64,000 nt of DNA from Yponomeuta sedellus (GCA_934045075.1 OW203734.1:16349680-16413679); one strand, 5' to 3'; shown: positions 42,343 to 52,669, counted from the stretch's first letter. Notes: generated from the sequence alone by a model not told the origin. A program made the numbers and translations.

Positions 42343-44539
42343 GAGTATATATACTTACGATCTAGACTCTTCTCTTGGTAGTTCCGTAGATGTATTGCAA
42401 TATGCAGATGATCTTCTTATTTATACCACAGGTCACTCAATAGATTCAATGTCTTCATCTTTAACTGCTTCCCTTTCACTACTTCAGGGCTGGCTATCCA
42501 CTAATGGTCTTGACCTTTCTGTTGACAAAAGTACTGTAGTCTTGTTTTCAAGACTGAGAAAACGACCAGACTTTTGTGTTCAGTATAATTCCACTCCTAT
42601 CCCTGTAAAAACACAAGTAAAATTCTTAGGAGTTATTTTAGACAGTCATCTTTCAGGACTCCCTCACTGTGAATACATTGCAGCCAAGTGTGACCGCTTG
42701 ATAAATATTATCAGATGCCTCTCTGGGGTTTGGTGGGGTGCTCATCCTTTTTCATTGAGGCTGCTCTACAATGCTTTAATCAGAAGTGTTCTTGATTATG
42801 GAACCTTTTTGTTGGAGCCTGGTAGTGCTGCTGGTTTAAAGAAATTGGATGCAGTGCAGTCCAAGGCCTTGAGAATTATCTTAGGGGCCATGAAATCTAG
42901 TCCTATTAATTGTTTACAAGCAGAGTGTGGAGAGCCACCTCTCAAGTTAAGACGTCAATACCTTTCTGATAGATTCTTCGGTCGATGTTTGCAGCTCTCT
43001 GATCACCCTTTGCATGGCAAATTACAGCGTCTTTCAGAGTTGGTTGTGTCATCCAAATATTGGTCTCACAGAGGTATCCCTTGTCTAGTTCAAAGTTTCT
43101 TGAAGTTTAACGCCATTAAAGCTCCATGCCATAATTCTAACATGCTTCCTATTTTTAATTGTCCATATAATTCATTAATTCAAGTTCCTAACGTCTGTCT
43201 TGATTTAGGTATTTCAAAATATGACGTATGTCAAAATAGTGATTTCAATAACCTTCTAAATGACCAATTCCAGGGGTACCACACCATCTTTACAGACGCT
43301 TCAAAACACACTAAAACAAATAGTTGTGTAGGCGTAGGTGTGTTTCATTCTCAATTTAAAATAGTTCAAAAAATTAGACTTCCCCCTGAATCTTCGGTAT
43401 TTACTGGAGAATGCTTTGGACTTCTAAAGGCAGTGGAATATGTACTTTTGATGGGTCTGCGAAGTACACTGGTACTGTCAGATTCCTTAAGCTCCCTTCA
43501 GGCTCTAGTAAAATTTCCATTTTTCCGTCTAAATCCGCCAATAATTTTTGAGATACGTAAATTATTACTCCAATGCTCTGAGAGAGGCTTCATAGTTAGT
43601 TTCGGATGGGTCCCTTCCCATTCCGGTATAGTTGGAAATGAAAAAGCAGATAAACTTGCCAATGAGGCTGTGGAGTGTGGGGATCTATTTCCATTTCAAA
43701 ATTATTCTACCGATCTCACCACTCTGCCCAGGGTTTATCTCCGGGAGTCCTGGGATAAAATCTGGGCAGAGGAATGCACAAAAGGCATGCATTATCGCAG
43801 AGTACAACCCGTTATTTTGTCAAAGCCCTGGTTTTGTCGCGCCGATGCCAAGTTCAGTAAGAAGGTTACTTCAACCTTGATTCGCTTGCGTTTGGGCCAT
43901 ACTTCAACTCCGGCCCACCTTGCTAAGCTTGGCATTACGCAGAGTCCTGCCTGTACTTGTGGGGCTGAGGTGGCAGACATAAATCATTTGCTATTTTCCT
44001 GTCCTGATTTAGATCGTTCTTCCTTTCTTTCTTCCCTAACTTCCCTCGGTGTTTCTTTCCCTTCCTGTGCATCCTGCTTATTATATAATTTCGATGTAAA
44101 TATTTATAAATGTATTGCTAAGTATATAAGTAAAAATGATATAAAAATTTAGTTTATGTTTTTATTGTATATAATCTTTTTTATTGTTCCTAATGTTATT
44201 ATTACCTGATTTTAAAATACCTTTTTACAAATTCCGTTCAATTTTCCTTTCATTAAGTTCCGTTTCCTTACCTTTAACCCTTAGTCCCAGTAGTCTACGA
44301 TAACTTGACACTGGCATAGGCACAAACCGTGCAGAGCCAATAATTCAAAAAAAAAAAAAATTATTTTACGAAGGAATTGAGAAATTTTAATTTATTAAAT
44401 GCATATGTATGTACCTTCTGTAAGATAAATGTTACATCATAGTATTACTATTGCATCGTAAAGTTACATTTTGTTGTAGCTTTCCTCATATTTACTTTTA
44501 TTCGCGTCATACATTTTTAAAACTTTTCTTTCAGCTAAA

Positions 44540-46141
44540 ATGTATTCACCACGTCAAAAAATCCTCTGGTTCGCCTTCAGCACGAGGATTGCGGTAATAT
44601 CACTGCAAGCTCTGTCCAACATCTTCATTCCTGACCACGACGCGAATGTATTCATCAGTCCTGAGGATCCAAGTTTGAAGAAAGCGTATGCTGATTTCGT
44701 GGTAAACAAGCTGTTCGGGGGTTTCAAACGATGGGACGCACAGTACTTCATACATATAGCGCAATATGGTTACACATATGAGAACTGCTTAGCCTTCTAT
44801 CCATTCTTTCCACTAATAGTGCGCTATGTCGCTTATGGACTAAACAGCATATTGAGTACTGTGTTGAACTTCCACAGTTTACTTTTAATGTCAGCTGTAA
44901 TGTTGAACCTAGTGATGTTTCTTAAGTCTGTGGACATACTGCACAGGCTTAGTCTGCGGGTGTTGAGGAGTGAGAGTAAAGCCTATAAAGCGGCTGTTTT
45001 GTACTGCGTGAATCCAGCTAGTATCTTTTTCTCAGCTCCATATTCAGAGACTCTGTTTGCCTGGATGTCCTTTTATACGATGCTCAAGTGTACAGAGAAT
45101 GAAACACTAAGATTTGCCAATATAGACATCCTTAGCAGCTTGCCTGCAGCAATATCGATGATCACCAGATCCAATGGCTCAGTAAATTTAGGCTTTATAG
45201 TCTATGCAAATTTTAAGAATGTGATAGAGAGAACTTTACCTGAAATTGTTTACAAATACAGGACACTGAAACGTCGAATTATTCTTCCAATTTTACTGTT
45301 ACCTTTGCTGACATCCTGTGTAGCCTTACTCCTAACTGTAGTAATAGCCATCATCCCCTTCCTGCTAGTTCAGACTTACAACTACTTTAAATTCTGTGTA
45401 CCCAATGATAACAACTTGCCAGACTTCCTCACCAGCTATGAATATGTGTTGCCTGGGAGTGCAAACAGTCCCTGGTGCAACTCTACATTTCCACTGTCAT
45501 ATTCTTACATACAAAGCCATTATTGGGAAGTTGGTTTCATGAAGTACTACAAACTTAAACAGATTCCTAACTTCATTCTGGCTTCCCCAATCATTGTGTT
45601 GCTGTGTTATCACTGCAGTTCTTACATACGGAACAATATCAAGCTGTGTCTAAGACTAGGGTTACGAAACAATATTCTATACAGTAGGTATGCAAGCAGA
45701 ATGCCTTATAAACCGCGTCAATACTCTAAAACATTTGGGGCCAATGATCCAGCCATATTTGTCTATGTAGTGCATGTGATGTTTTTGACTATTTTTTGTG
45801 TAATTTTTGTGCATATACAAGTGACCACCAGGCTTGTTGCATCTGCTAGTCCAGTATTGTATTGGATATGTTCCAACAGTATGAATGTGGGTCCCACTCC
45901 CACAGCGGATCAGAACACTATAAACGAACATTTCCGTCGAATTGGGATTGGCAAGCGGATCCCATCCCATCACTTGTCCATAGCTAATCTTGAAGGAGTA
46001 GACAATATGTACAGTAGATGGAGGACTTTCATAATATCCAGAAGAATGCCAGACTTTACATCACGTTTGATACAGTATTACTTTTTGGGATACTTTGTTT
46101 TAGGAACAGTATTGTTTTCTAATTTTTATCCATGGACATAA
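44540..46141 (+). CDS. PIGV: GPI mannosyltransferase 2 (PIG-V), single coding exon
   Basis: PIG-V adds the second mannose to the GPI anchor precursor in the ER lumen, using dolichol-phosphate mannose. The frame is 533 residues, near the family length of about 500. The N-terminal membrane helix is followed by FGGFKRWDAQYFIHIAQYGY, the conserved luminal RWD motif, and NCLAFYPFFPLIVRYV. VNPASIFFSAPYSETLFAW and MITRSNGSVNLGF are further PIG-V signatures, and several hydrophobic spans (for example IILPILLLPLLTSCVALLLT) fit a multipass protein. HIQVTTRLVASASPVLYWIC near the C-terminus is also typical. The ATG is preceded by 'cttttctttcag', an apparent acceptor 6 bases upstream, implying a 5'-UTR intron. 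A full I-clade LINE ends just before it. Confidence 0.93.
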   Translation: MYSPRQKILWFAFSTRIAVISLQALSNIFIPDHDANVFISPEDPSLKKAYADFVVNKLFGGFKRWDAQYFIHIAQYGYTYENCLAFYPFFPLIVRYVAYGLNSILSTVLNFHSLLLMSAVMLNLVMFLKSVDILHRLSLRVLRSESKAYKAAVLYCVNPASIFFSAPYSETLFAWMSFYTMLKCTENETLRFANIDILSSLPAAISMITRSNGSVNLGFIVYANFKNVIERTLPEIVYKYRTLKRRIILPILLLPLLTSCVALLLTVVIAIIPFLLVQTYNYFKFCVPNDNNLPDFLTSYEYVLPGSANSPWCNSTFPLSYSYIQSHYWEVGFMKYYKLKQIPNFILASPIIVLLCYHCSSYIRNNIKLCLRLGLRNNILYSRYASRMPYKPRQYSKTFGANDPAIFVYVVHVMFLTIFCVIFVHIQVTTRLVASASPVLYWICSNSMNVGPTPTADQNTINEHFRRIGIGKRIPSHHLSIANLEGVDNMYSRWRTFIISRRMPDFTSRLIQYYFLGYFVLGTVLFSNFYPWT

Positions 46142-46190
46142 ACATTGCACAATCAAGTTTTTATTAAAGCTATAGGTATAATGCCTGGCA

Positions 46191-46196
46191 AATAAA
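46191..46196 (+). terminator. Probable PIG-V polyadenylation signal (AATAAA)
   Basis: AATAAA lies 50 bp after the PIG-V stop codon and is the first canonical signal downstream. Functional use is inferred from position. Confidence 0.5.
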
Positions 46197-46937
46197 CTGA
46201 CTAAATATTCACACAGTCGGGATGAGATGATAAGCTGAATTGTTTCCAATTATTAGTTAATTTTACTAAATTAAGAACTACTCTGCTAAAATATTGTTGC
46301 ATTCTATTCCAATGAGACCTAAAAGACTTCCAGTCAAAATTATTTAACTGGCATTATATGAAAATAGTACAAACATATCTCAGTCATATCACTTAAAAAT
46401 TGTTTTCACACAGTATTAGTAGTAATCAATTAACATATCAATAAATTCCATTTTATTCCAGTCGTTTTAGTATAGCTGCAAATAGGGCATGTGGTCATAT
46501 AATCAATGACTGATTTATTCAATCTATTTACTACATTGCTTGAAGTTGTAACTCAATAAAATAAGGGGCCTTAGATATTCAGATTAGTTAAAGACACACT
46601 AATTTAATCATTGCTTGACACCATTGACATAATGTACCTAAATAAAATTGTCCTGTAATTTTATGCCTTCAAATTTATATTTAAGTATCTAAATAGAGTA
46701 CCAGATGTAATGTTGTTCTTCAAATTAGTATTTATTACAAATTTTTAATATACTTATTATTCTAGTCATACATATTTGTGTTCATATAGATTTAATGTTA
46801 GATAAAAATTGGGATTTAAATATCGATAATTTCACATATAAGTAATTTACCATTATACATGTTAGATTATTTTATGTTACATTTGAAAGTTTGAAAGCTT
46901 CAAGTAGCAATCTCACACGATTTATTTAGGCCACTAT

Positions 46938-47133
46938 CTATTCATTAGAGATTGGGATAGGCAGACACTTTCGAGTTAATATTTCCAAACGATAAGCTTG
47001 AGTGGCTTTTCTATCATAGGCATTTTCTGGAAGTAAACCGTAGACACGTTCATGATTTAAAAAGACCTTGAAGCGGAACCACATCGCATGTTTAAAAAAA
47101 TCACGCTCTGCCTGGGCACATGGTTCCACTGAT
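46938..47133 (-). CDS. Possible terminal coding exon of an unidentified gene
   Basis: An open stretch reads VEPCAQAERDFFKHAMWF, RFKVFLNHERVYGLLPENAY and so on, ending CLPIPISNE before TAG. The composition is balanced and unlike the AT-rich surroundings, which argues for protein. No in-frame ATG precedes it except one inside (MWFRFK), and the frame is closed by TAG near 47151. It would therefore need an upstream exon; 'gcattcag' near 47140 could be the acceptor. I found no convincing partner exon and do not recognise the family. It may be a broken gene copy. Confidence 0.3.
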
Positions 47134-47664
47134 TGAGTCCCTGAATGCTATTCGGAATCGTCTGCAGCACGTCTACGTCTAGTGCTGTCGTCAACAGCAC
47201 GTCAACAATCTACATCCGAGTACTCGTTAAAAACCAAACATATTTGTATGGGATTGCTCCTGAAGCCCCTACGACAATACGAAATGCGGGAAAGTGTTTG
47301 TTTGACAGGCATTTATTGTTGATATCATTATAAAATAAATGGTGCCCAAAATCCAATTAGTCACGCACATTTCAACCGTCCATAACTTGACTATATCTTT
47401 CATTCCTTATTCATACACTTTTATTAAATCATTAAAAGATCTCAGCTTACGCTTATAAAATGCTTTGTGCTATAATTTTAAGTTTTAAATCTTGTTACTG
47501 GTAGGTATTGTCCTAATCTATTACCTACATACAGCTAGTGTAAGCCAAGATTTTTACGGTTGTGAAACTGCATTTTTAAATAAATTAATATTAATTAAGA
47601 TTTATGAAGTGGTTTTATTTATAAGGGATATAAACAATTGTGTAGTCTTGATATAAAAAAATAT

Positions 47665-47670
47665 TTTATT
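47665..47670 (-). terminator. Candidate MBD2/3 polyadenylation signal (AATAAA on the minus strand)
   Basis: TTTATT on the plus strand reads AATAAA on the minus strand, about 380 bp past the end of the extended MBD2/3 frame (48048) and 900 bp past the TAG at 48570. A 3' UTR reaching it would include the whole read-through extension. Confidence 0.4.
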
Positions 47671-48047
47671 GCAGGATCTTACTGATCTTAGTAAGTAGGT
47701 AGTAGTAATTTATAATAATTTCTTTCGTACTTGGCATTCTTTCAAATATCATCCCCTTTACATGTAAAACCTTAAAAGCTAATTTGAAAATCCACAAATA
47801 CAACACTAAGTTACATACTATTCCATTCACAATAAAACAATCCACATAGATCTGCAATGTAAACACCTCGTTTTTAAATACACTGATGAGACTCAAATAC
47901 GATATACCAACGGAGTACTACATACATTATCAGGCAATATGCTATACATAACTGGCCACAACATTACATCAATGGGACTTTTGGTGGCTTCGCAGCAAGT
48001 GCGGTGCCTTCGTCCATTGTTCTATAGTTTTATGAATCATTGAGCAT

Positions 48048-48569
48048 TTAGATATCACACTCGTTTTGCTCAGAAGACACCTCTTCCGATTCTTCCTCCA
48101 TAGTCGAGGAAGGCGCAAACATAGATGAGTCTGGGGGCGCGTAGGGCGGAGGCGTGGGAGCCACAAAGACATCGGGCGACGGCGTCGTAAACGTACTAGA
48201 GGTCGTGCACGTAAACGCCCCAGGACTCGCCGCGAACGAATCGGACACAGCCTCGTTGAACATAGAAGAAGGATTGACAAACATAGTCGAATCAGCGCTA
48301 GCAAAAGTGGGAACTTCAGGAGTCACGAACATAGACGAATCTGGGGTCGCGAAGATCGTCGGCGACTTGGAGGTGGCCCTGAAAATGGTAGGGGACTTGG
48401 GCGTCGCAGGGGTGGCAAAGATAGCATCGTCTGAGGACGAGGTAAAGTTGACAGGTTCGGGGGCGACGTAGGTTTCGGTGTCAGTGTTTTCAGCAGGGTC
48501 GGCGGGAGTGGTGTCTGCTTCGCTAGGCGCGGGCCCTGGGTCTGGTGCGGGCTCGTCGCCGGCCGACCC
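48048..48569 (-). CDS. MBD2/3: In-frame 173-codon extension past the MBD2/3 stop (read-through or alternative C-terminus candidate)
   Basis: I read the frame codon by codon from the TAG at 48572-48570 and met no stop until TAA at 48050-48048. The extension is GC-rich and rich in Pro, Ser, Thr and Ala, with repeats of the type KSPTIF(R)AT, DSSMFVTP, DSTMFVNP and PDSSMFAPS, and an acidic end EEESEEVSSEQNECDI. It looks coding, unlike the AT-rich DNA around it. It could be reached by TAG read-through, by RNA editing, or by a splice that skips the TAG; or the TAG may be a recent mutation or assembly error. Confidence 0.6.
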   Translation of the reverse strand, partial: GSAGDEPAPDPGPAPSEADTTPADPAENTDTETYVAPEPVNFTSSSDDAIFATPATPKSPTIFRATSKSPTIFATPDSSMFVTPEVPTFASADSTMFVNPSSMFNEAVSDSFAASPGAFTCTTSSTFTTPSPDVFVAPTPPPYAPPDSSMFAPSSTMEEESEEVSSEQNECDI

Positions 48570-51544
48570 CTAGGCGGCCGCCAGCATGGCTTGTAGACGC
48601 TGGCGCGCCCGCTTCACGCGCTCCTCCTGCCGCCGCACGTCCTCCTTGCTGATTGTGACTGCCGCAATCAGCGGCTGCTCAGGGTTTAAAAAAACGCCCG
48701 GGTTACCCAATATGGACGTCTTCGAACCCGTTTGACCTGAAGTTAAAGAAAGCCATAAATTGAAGACTGCAACAGTGGAAATCGATTTAGATGGGGCGCT
48801 TTGAAAGAGCTCTATCATCAGCGAAGTTTGCTGATACTAACCAGTAATGGGTTGCTGCGACACATGCAATGCCGTAGCTAAGGACTGGATGGTGGTGGCG
48901 TCCGTTGTGTATGGACCCAATGGCTTCACATACTTCGGTAGAGTAGTCGTGCCAATCACACCATAAGCATCGCACGCAGTTAGACCCTGAAATTGAAAGA
49001 TACATGATAAGATAAGAGTATTCTTTATTGTACACCAGAGCACATTATAAAACATGTAGATACAAAGTAAAATTGGCCTTATTGCTAAAAGCAATTTCTT
49101 CCAGACAACCTGACGACGGAAAGTTGCTGAAGGAAATAAGAGACTGGTAGTCCTGATTGAGGACATTCGCGTTGCGATGTGTTAGTCTTTTCGTAAAGAT
49201 GAAATAATATATCAGTCCTAGTTTTGGTTGCTTTAGTATACTTTCATGGCGATCCTTCGAATTTATAGCACAAGTATATAACCATATTAAGCTTGGTTAA
49301 GCAATACATATTGTATACCATGACTACATTGGGCCGCGTTGATGCGGAGGTGGGCGTGGCACTAAAGCTTCTGTTTTCATGTCCAACCACCTCTCAATCT
49401 TCCAATAAGTCTCTAAAATTTTTATGGGAGATTTAGAGGTGGTCAGATATCCAAGTATACAAAAAACTCACTTCAAGTCTCTTCTCCCAGAACAGTTGTT
49501 TCGGCTTCTCCTGAGACCCATGCTTGAGGTCTGTCTTGACCTTGCTCTCTTGTGTCTTGTAGACAGTCACAGGCTGCTTGAAAATGGAGGCCGTCTGGCG
49601 GATCGGCGGCACCAGGGAGGCGTCGGAGCGGACCCCTCTGCTTTTGTCGGAGACACGATTTAGTTCAGTACATATGCCTTTGATGGACTATTTTGATATG
49701 TAAAAGGCTCTCGCCGTGGCTTGTATGTAATAATAATGAACAGGCTTTGCATAAAAGAAAGCTTATCAGTAAGTGTTTTGTTACCATTACATGGAGACGG
49801 CACCACCCCCACCGTCTCCATGTAATGGTACTGTCACCTCCATGTCACCTGTTGGTTGGCTAGAATAAAATACTATTTAGTATTAAGCCTGCCAATTGTA
49901 CAATCTATACTGGTACAATAAAGAATTTAATAATAATAAGAGTTGTTTAGGCAGTTTATACTCTTTGAGCAAAAAAAATATATAAAGTTAAATTAAATGG
50001 TGTTTAACAGCTGGGTAGAGGCTGCCTTCTAAAAGTCATTCCCAACATAAATGAGAAGTCATTCCGTTCTTGCAACTTAGGAATCTGTTCATTATTATTT
50101 TAACCACAAAGTAATTATGAAGAGAAGTTTCTTTTAGCAAATTAACTAGAAATTTAAAATAGGGCATATTTTTGCCCTTTATTTTTGTAGCTATGGAAAC
50201 TATTCCCCTCAATTGTTACAACTATGTGCTGTTATTGACAAGAAACAACTAAGCATAACTAATGGATAACATTACAACAGCAAAAAATCCTATTTAAAAT
50301 ACATTTTACCATGCAAAACATTGAACTACAATAAATTATATAATTTTGTTTCTATACAATATAACTAGGCAATTGTAGCTTAAATCTAAGACCAAATGAG
50401 TGATGATTTCAAAAGCAGTTTAATTACACTGGGTGCACGGTGTGAAAGTTGGAAGCATAGTGCATAATGGACTATGGCAAAAGTGGGGTTACAGGGTTTG
50501 CAGACACTTTCTTCACAAGCTGCGGATGTTGAAACAAAAGACACCTTGAGAATTAGATAACTACAGTGATTGATGTAAGCTCTGAAGAAGATCTAGAAAA
50601 AACTCCACCAACAATCCTTCTTAAGTACTGCTAGTCAATGACACCAAAATTGGTCCATAAATCCCATCCGAAAACAACACCACATTTCATGAGCACATTT
50701 GGATCTTATAATATGACAGCATTATGGACCAATGCTGATGCAGCCAAATAATAAACTATCCACAGGTAAGCCTTAGAGACGTGTTTGACTTTGGTTGTAT
50801 TAAAGTTGAAACAGAACTCACTCATCAACTATATGGCTGATCAGCGGACAGTTATTTACTGAATGTTAAATCATAACAAAGATTGCACACAAGTCTAAGC
50901 ATCTACATGATGATTAGCAATAAATATTTTTAATTAACAGGAAGCTAGGGACTGCACTAATGATCACAACACAGTGTATAATGACATTGATGTTTAGGAA
51001 CCTGTAATCAAACTGAGCGCGCGCTTTCTTGGCCTTGCACAGGAGCATAGTGTTAATTTGGCCTTGTTGAAAGTCGAAACACGACAGGTCCGTACTATCA
51101 CCAAGATAACGTACTAGCTCGGGCTTACTGCGAAACTTTTTACCTGTAGGGCTACAGAAAAGTCATTGTCACCAGGGTATTGCATGAGAGCCATTGTTAG
51201 ATGTACACCCTGGGAGGTTTTAGTAATGGAGGTGTAAACTGAAGCATTAGGTATTCATTTTAATTAAGTACTTTTATTGTTTTCAGGTGCAATGTAAATA
51301 ATATTACAGGGGTTATAGTACCCATTAGGGTCATTGCAACTGTTTGATAGAATAGAACCAAAAGTTAGGAATTAGGTACTGTACAGTTCAATTGTATGCA
51401 CGCATATTTGGGGATTAGTTACCTGTAATAGTAAACATCTACTTTGCCTGCAGAAAGCCCAGACTTTCGTAACACCTCTTCCCGTTGCCAACCTTTCGGC
51501 AAAGCATTACAATCTGATCTTTTCTTCTCAATTGATATGTTCAT
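48570..51544 (-). CDS. MBD2/3: Methyl-CpG-binding domain protein 2/3 (MBD2/3), 5 exons
   Basis: MBD2/3 is the methyl-CpG reader and scaffold of the NuRD/Mi-2 repressor in the nucleus. Exons: 51544-51423, 51151-51002, 49637-49472, 48986-48842, 48736-48570 (TAG). Phases agree; the product is 249 residues. The MBD occupies about residues 13-75: CNALPKGWQREEVLRKSGLS, AGKVDVYYYSPTGKKFRSKP, ELVRYLGDSTDLSCFDF. The MBD2/3-specific middle follows: PPIRQTASIFKQPVTVYK, KPKQLFWEKRLEGLTACDAY and LHVSQQPITG. At about 221-246 lies the heptad-rich helix SKEDVRRQEERVKRARQRLQ, which pairs with p66 in other animals. After the TAG the frame stays open for 173 more codons. A MITE lies about 100 bp upstream of the ATG. 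Confidence 0.92.
49008..49125. repeat. Dispersed repeat in MBD2/3 intron 3 (same family as 22698-22830)
   Basis: 'gtattctttattgtacacca' through 'caatttcttccagacaacct' follows the same order of phrases as the copy in the TTLL6 intron. It starts about 20 bp from the exon-4 acceptor, so the acceptor region is partly repeat-derived. Confidence 0.55.
49782..49830. repeat. Perfect 19-bp hairpin with 11-nt loop in MBD2/3 intron 2
   Basis: 'taccattacatggagacgg' (49782-49800) is exactly complementary to 49812-49830. The loop is 'caccaccccca'. Four more copies of 'ccatg' related words follow directly. Probably a small transposon remnant. Confidence 0.72.
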
Positions 51545-51643
51545 TCTTAATGTGTAACTGATAAAATGCTGTGCACGTTGTAGTAGGTACTTTTTTCTGG
51601 AGTAGAATTCAGAAATCCACGAAACGAACCAAAGCAATTCAAT

Positions 51644-52041
51644 GAGGGCTTTTCAATGACAGCTGTGAGTTGATTGCATTAAAAAAAACTAGATGGCGCT
51701 CCAAGGAGAACAAATGTCACCATCATACGTTTTATCTCGTTTTATGTTGTACGCACAGATTTTTCTTTGTGGATAACCTAAACATATCTTTTTAGTCTGT
51801 GATCTAAGCAAAACTACGTTTCGAAACTGTTGAAATTAGAAAGTTTTGAAGTATTTTTACTTTGTTCGTTACATACGTACGTGAATCAATGGCCAGCCCG
51901 TGCATAGAGCATTTTTGTAAAAACATAGGCACTCACCGTTTTCTTATGATGTAAAGTTTGACATATTATATGACGTCAGCACCATCTATCGGTAACTTGC
52001 GGTACTGTTTTTTGTTTTTAATGGCGCTTTGAAAAGCCCTC
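51644..52041. mobile_element. MITE with 13-bp inverted ends and 7-bp target duplication, in the MBD2/3 promoter
   Basis: 'gagggcttttcaa' (51644) is mirrored by 'ttgaaaagccctc' ending at 52041, and 'attcaat' flanks both ends (51637-51643, 52042-52048). It is non-coding. It begins 100 bp upstream of the MBD2/3 start codon, so it probably supplies or displaces promoter sequence. Confidence 0.78.
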
Positions 52042-52070
52042 ATTCAATCAGTACACTGCATAACTGCACT

Positions 52071-52376
52071 GAGTGCTTAGTGCGAGTTTTTAAACTACTC
52101 GATCGCGATAACGTAAACTCATATTTCTATGGCATCGAGGAAGCGCCACCTAGCGACAAGTATGGAAATTAAAATTGTTTAGTGCGAGTTGTGATGGTTT
52201 ACGTTGAGAAGTGAACACGTTTACCAGCCAAAACACGAATAAACGCGAGTGCGAGTTGTTCTGTGACAGCGTTTTGCCAGTTCGAACGGTTAACATACTC
52301 ATACTCACTACTCAATGCTCGATTAACGCGGTAGTAAAGTTATTCGATTGCATCTGTCAAACTCGCACTAAGCACT
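52071..52376. mobile_element. Probable MITE with inverted ends 'gagtgcttagtgcgagtt'
   Basis: 'gagtgcttagtgcgagtttt' at the left matches, inverted, 'aactcgcactaagcactc' at the right. A second imperfect inverted pair lies inside. It is adjacent to the 51644-52041 MITE. An open frame that crosses it (52211-52627) looks incidental. Confidence 0.55.
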
Positions 52377-52503
52377 CCGCACAGCGAACTTTTCAAGGTT
52401 TTATAGTGCTGTTTTACTTCCGGATAAAAAATCGGGAAGTTACGAGAAATGGCATATCTTACGGTTCTTACGCTCTGAGCCATTTTAAAACATTAGACGG
52501 AGC

Positions 52504-52669
52504 TTACACGTTCAGTTCAGTCAGGCGTCAGTCAATTCCATCAGTCTGGTTAGACAGACGGCAGACTGATGGTCTGCCTGATGGATTAGATCGATGTTTC
52601 ATAAGTCTGGCATCAATCCGAGCTTGATCAAGGTCACGGACGGACCTGAAGCCAGACTGAACGTGTAAA
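52504..52669. repeat. Imperfect inverted-repeat element
   Basis: 'ttacacgttcagt' at the left and 'actgaacgtgtaa' at the right are exact complements. The interior has 'cagtctggttagacagacgg' and similar half-palindromes. It is likely a short MITE; no target duplication was seen. Confidence 0.5.

Larger units (their letters stand above)
40874..42346 (-). mobile_element. Nested 5'-truncated LINE with TTATC-repeat tail
   Basis: The insert is antisense to the host LINE. Its 3' end is at the left and consists of tandem 'gataa' units (TTATC on its own strand). A GT-rich 3' UTR and an RT frame follow, and the 5' end is cut off at about 42346. About 5 bp ('atata') seem duplicated at the two junctions. 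The microsatellite tail suggests a CR1- or Jockey-like lineage, different from the TTTCA-tailed family at 7300-9212. Confidence 0.82.
38981..44152 (+). pseudogene. I-clade LINE ORF2 (endonuclease-RT-RNase H), split by a nested LINE
   Basis: The first part, 38981-40873, starts MANLGKILQWNCRSITSKKS (AP endonuclease motif), continues with SETWLKPGF, MGDFNCQHQAWGS and GSDHFPLV (catalytic His) and enters the RT with RPIALSSVLVKIAEYL, AAFLDIRAAYDSV (motif A) and GLPQGSVLSPLLYNI (motif B). The nested LINE then interrupts. The second part, about 42347-44152, resumes with VLQYADDLLIYTTG (motif C) and ends with RNase H (YHTIFTDASKHTKTN, TGECFGLLKAVEYV, LSDSLSSLQAL, FGWVPSHSGIVGNEKADKLA) and a CCHC-like end (CTCGAEVADINHLLFSC). 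Both halves are otherwise open, so the break is recent. Confidence 0.85.
37251..44358 (+). mobile_element. Full-length I-clade LINE with 13-bp target duplications
   Basis: 'aattattttacga' occurs at 37238-37250 and again at 44359-44371, right after a run of A, marking a complete non-LTR insertion. Inside are a 5' UTR (37251-37443), ORF1 with zinc knuckles, ORF2 with endonuclease, RT and RNase H, and a 3' UTR ending in poly(A). Without the 1.47-kb LINE nested at 40874 it would be about 5.6 kb. RNase H plus a CCHC ORF1 fits the I group. It lies about 180 bp upstream of the PIG-V start, possibly inside a 5'-UTR intron of that gene. Confidence 0.85.

Noticed and set aside
47969..48304. Separate minus-strand gene of 111 codons (MLALIRLCLS...)
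   Set aside because: It is a shifted frame over the MBD2/3 extension; the extension frame has better amino-acid composition and links in frame to MBD2/3.
52211..52627. Plus-strand frame of 138 codons
   Set aside because: It runs across two MITE-like inverted-repeat elements and shows no domain; incidental openness.
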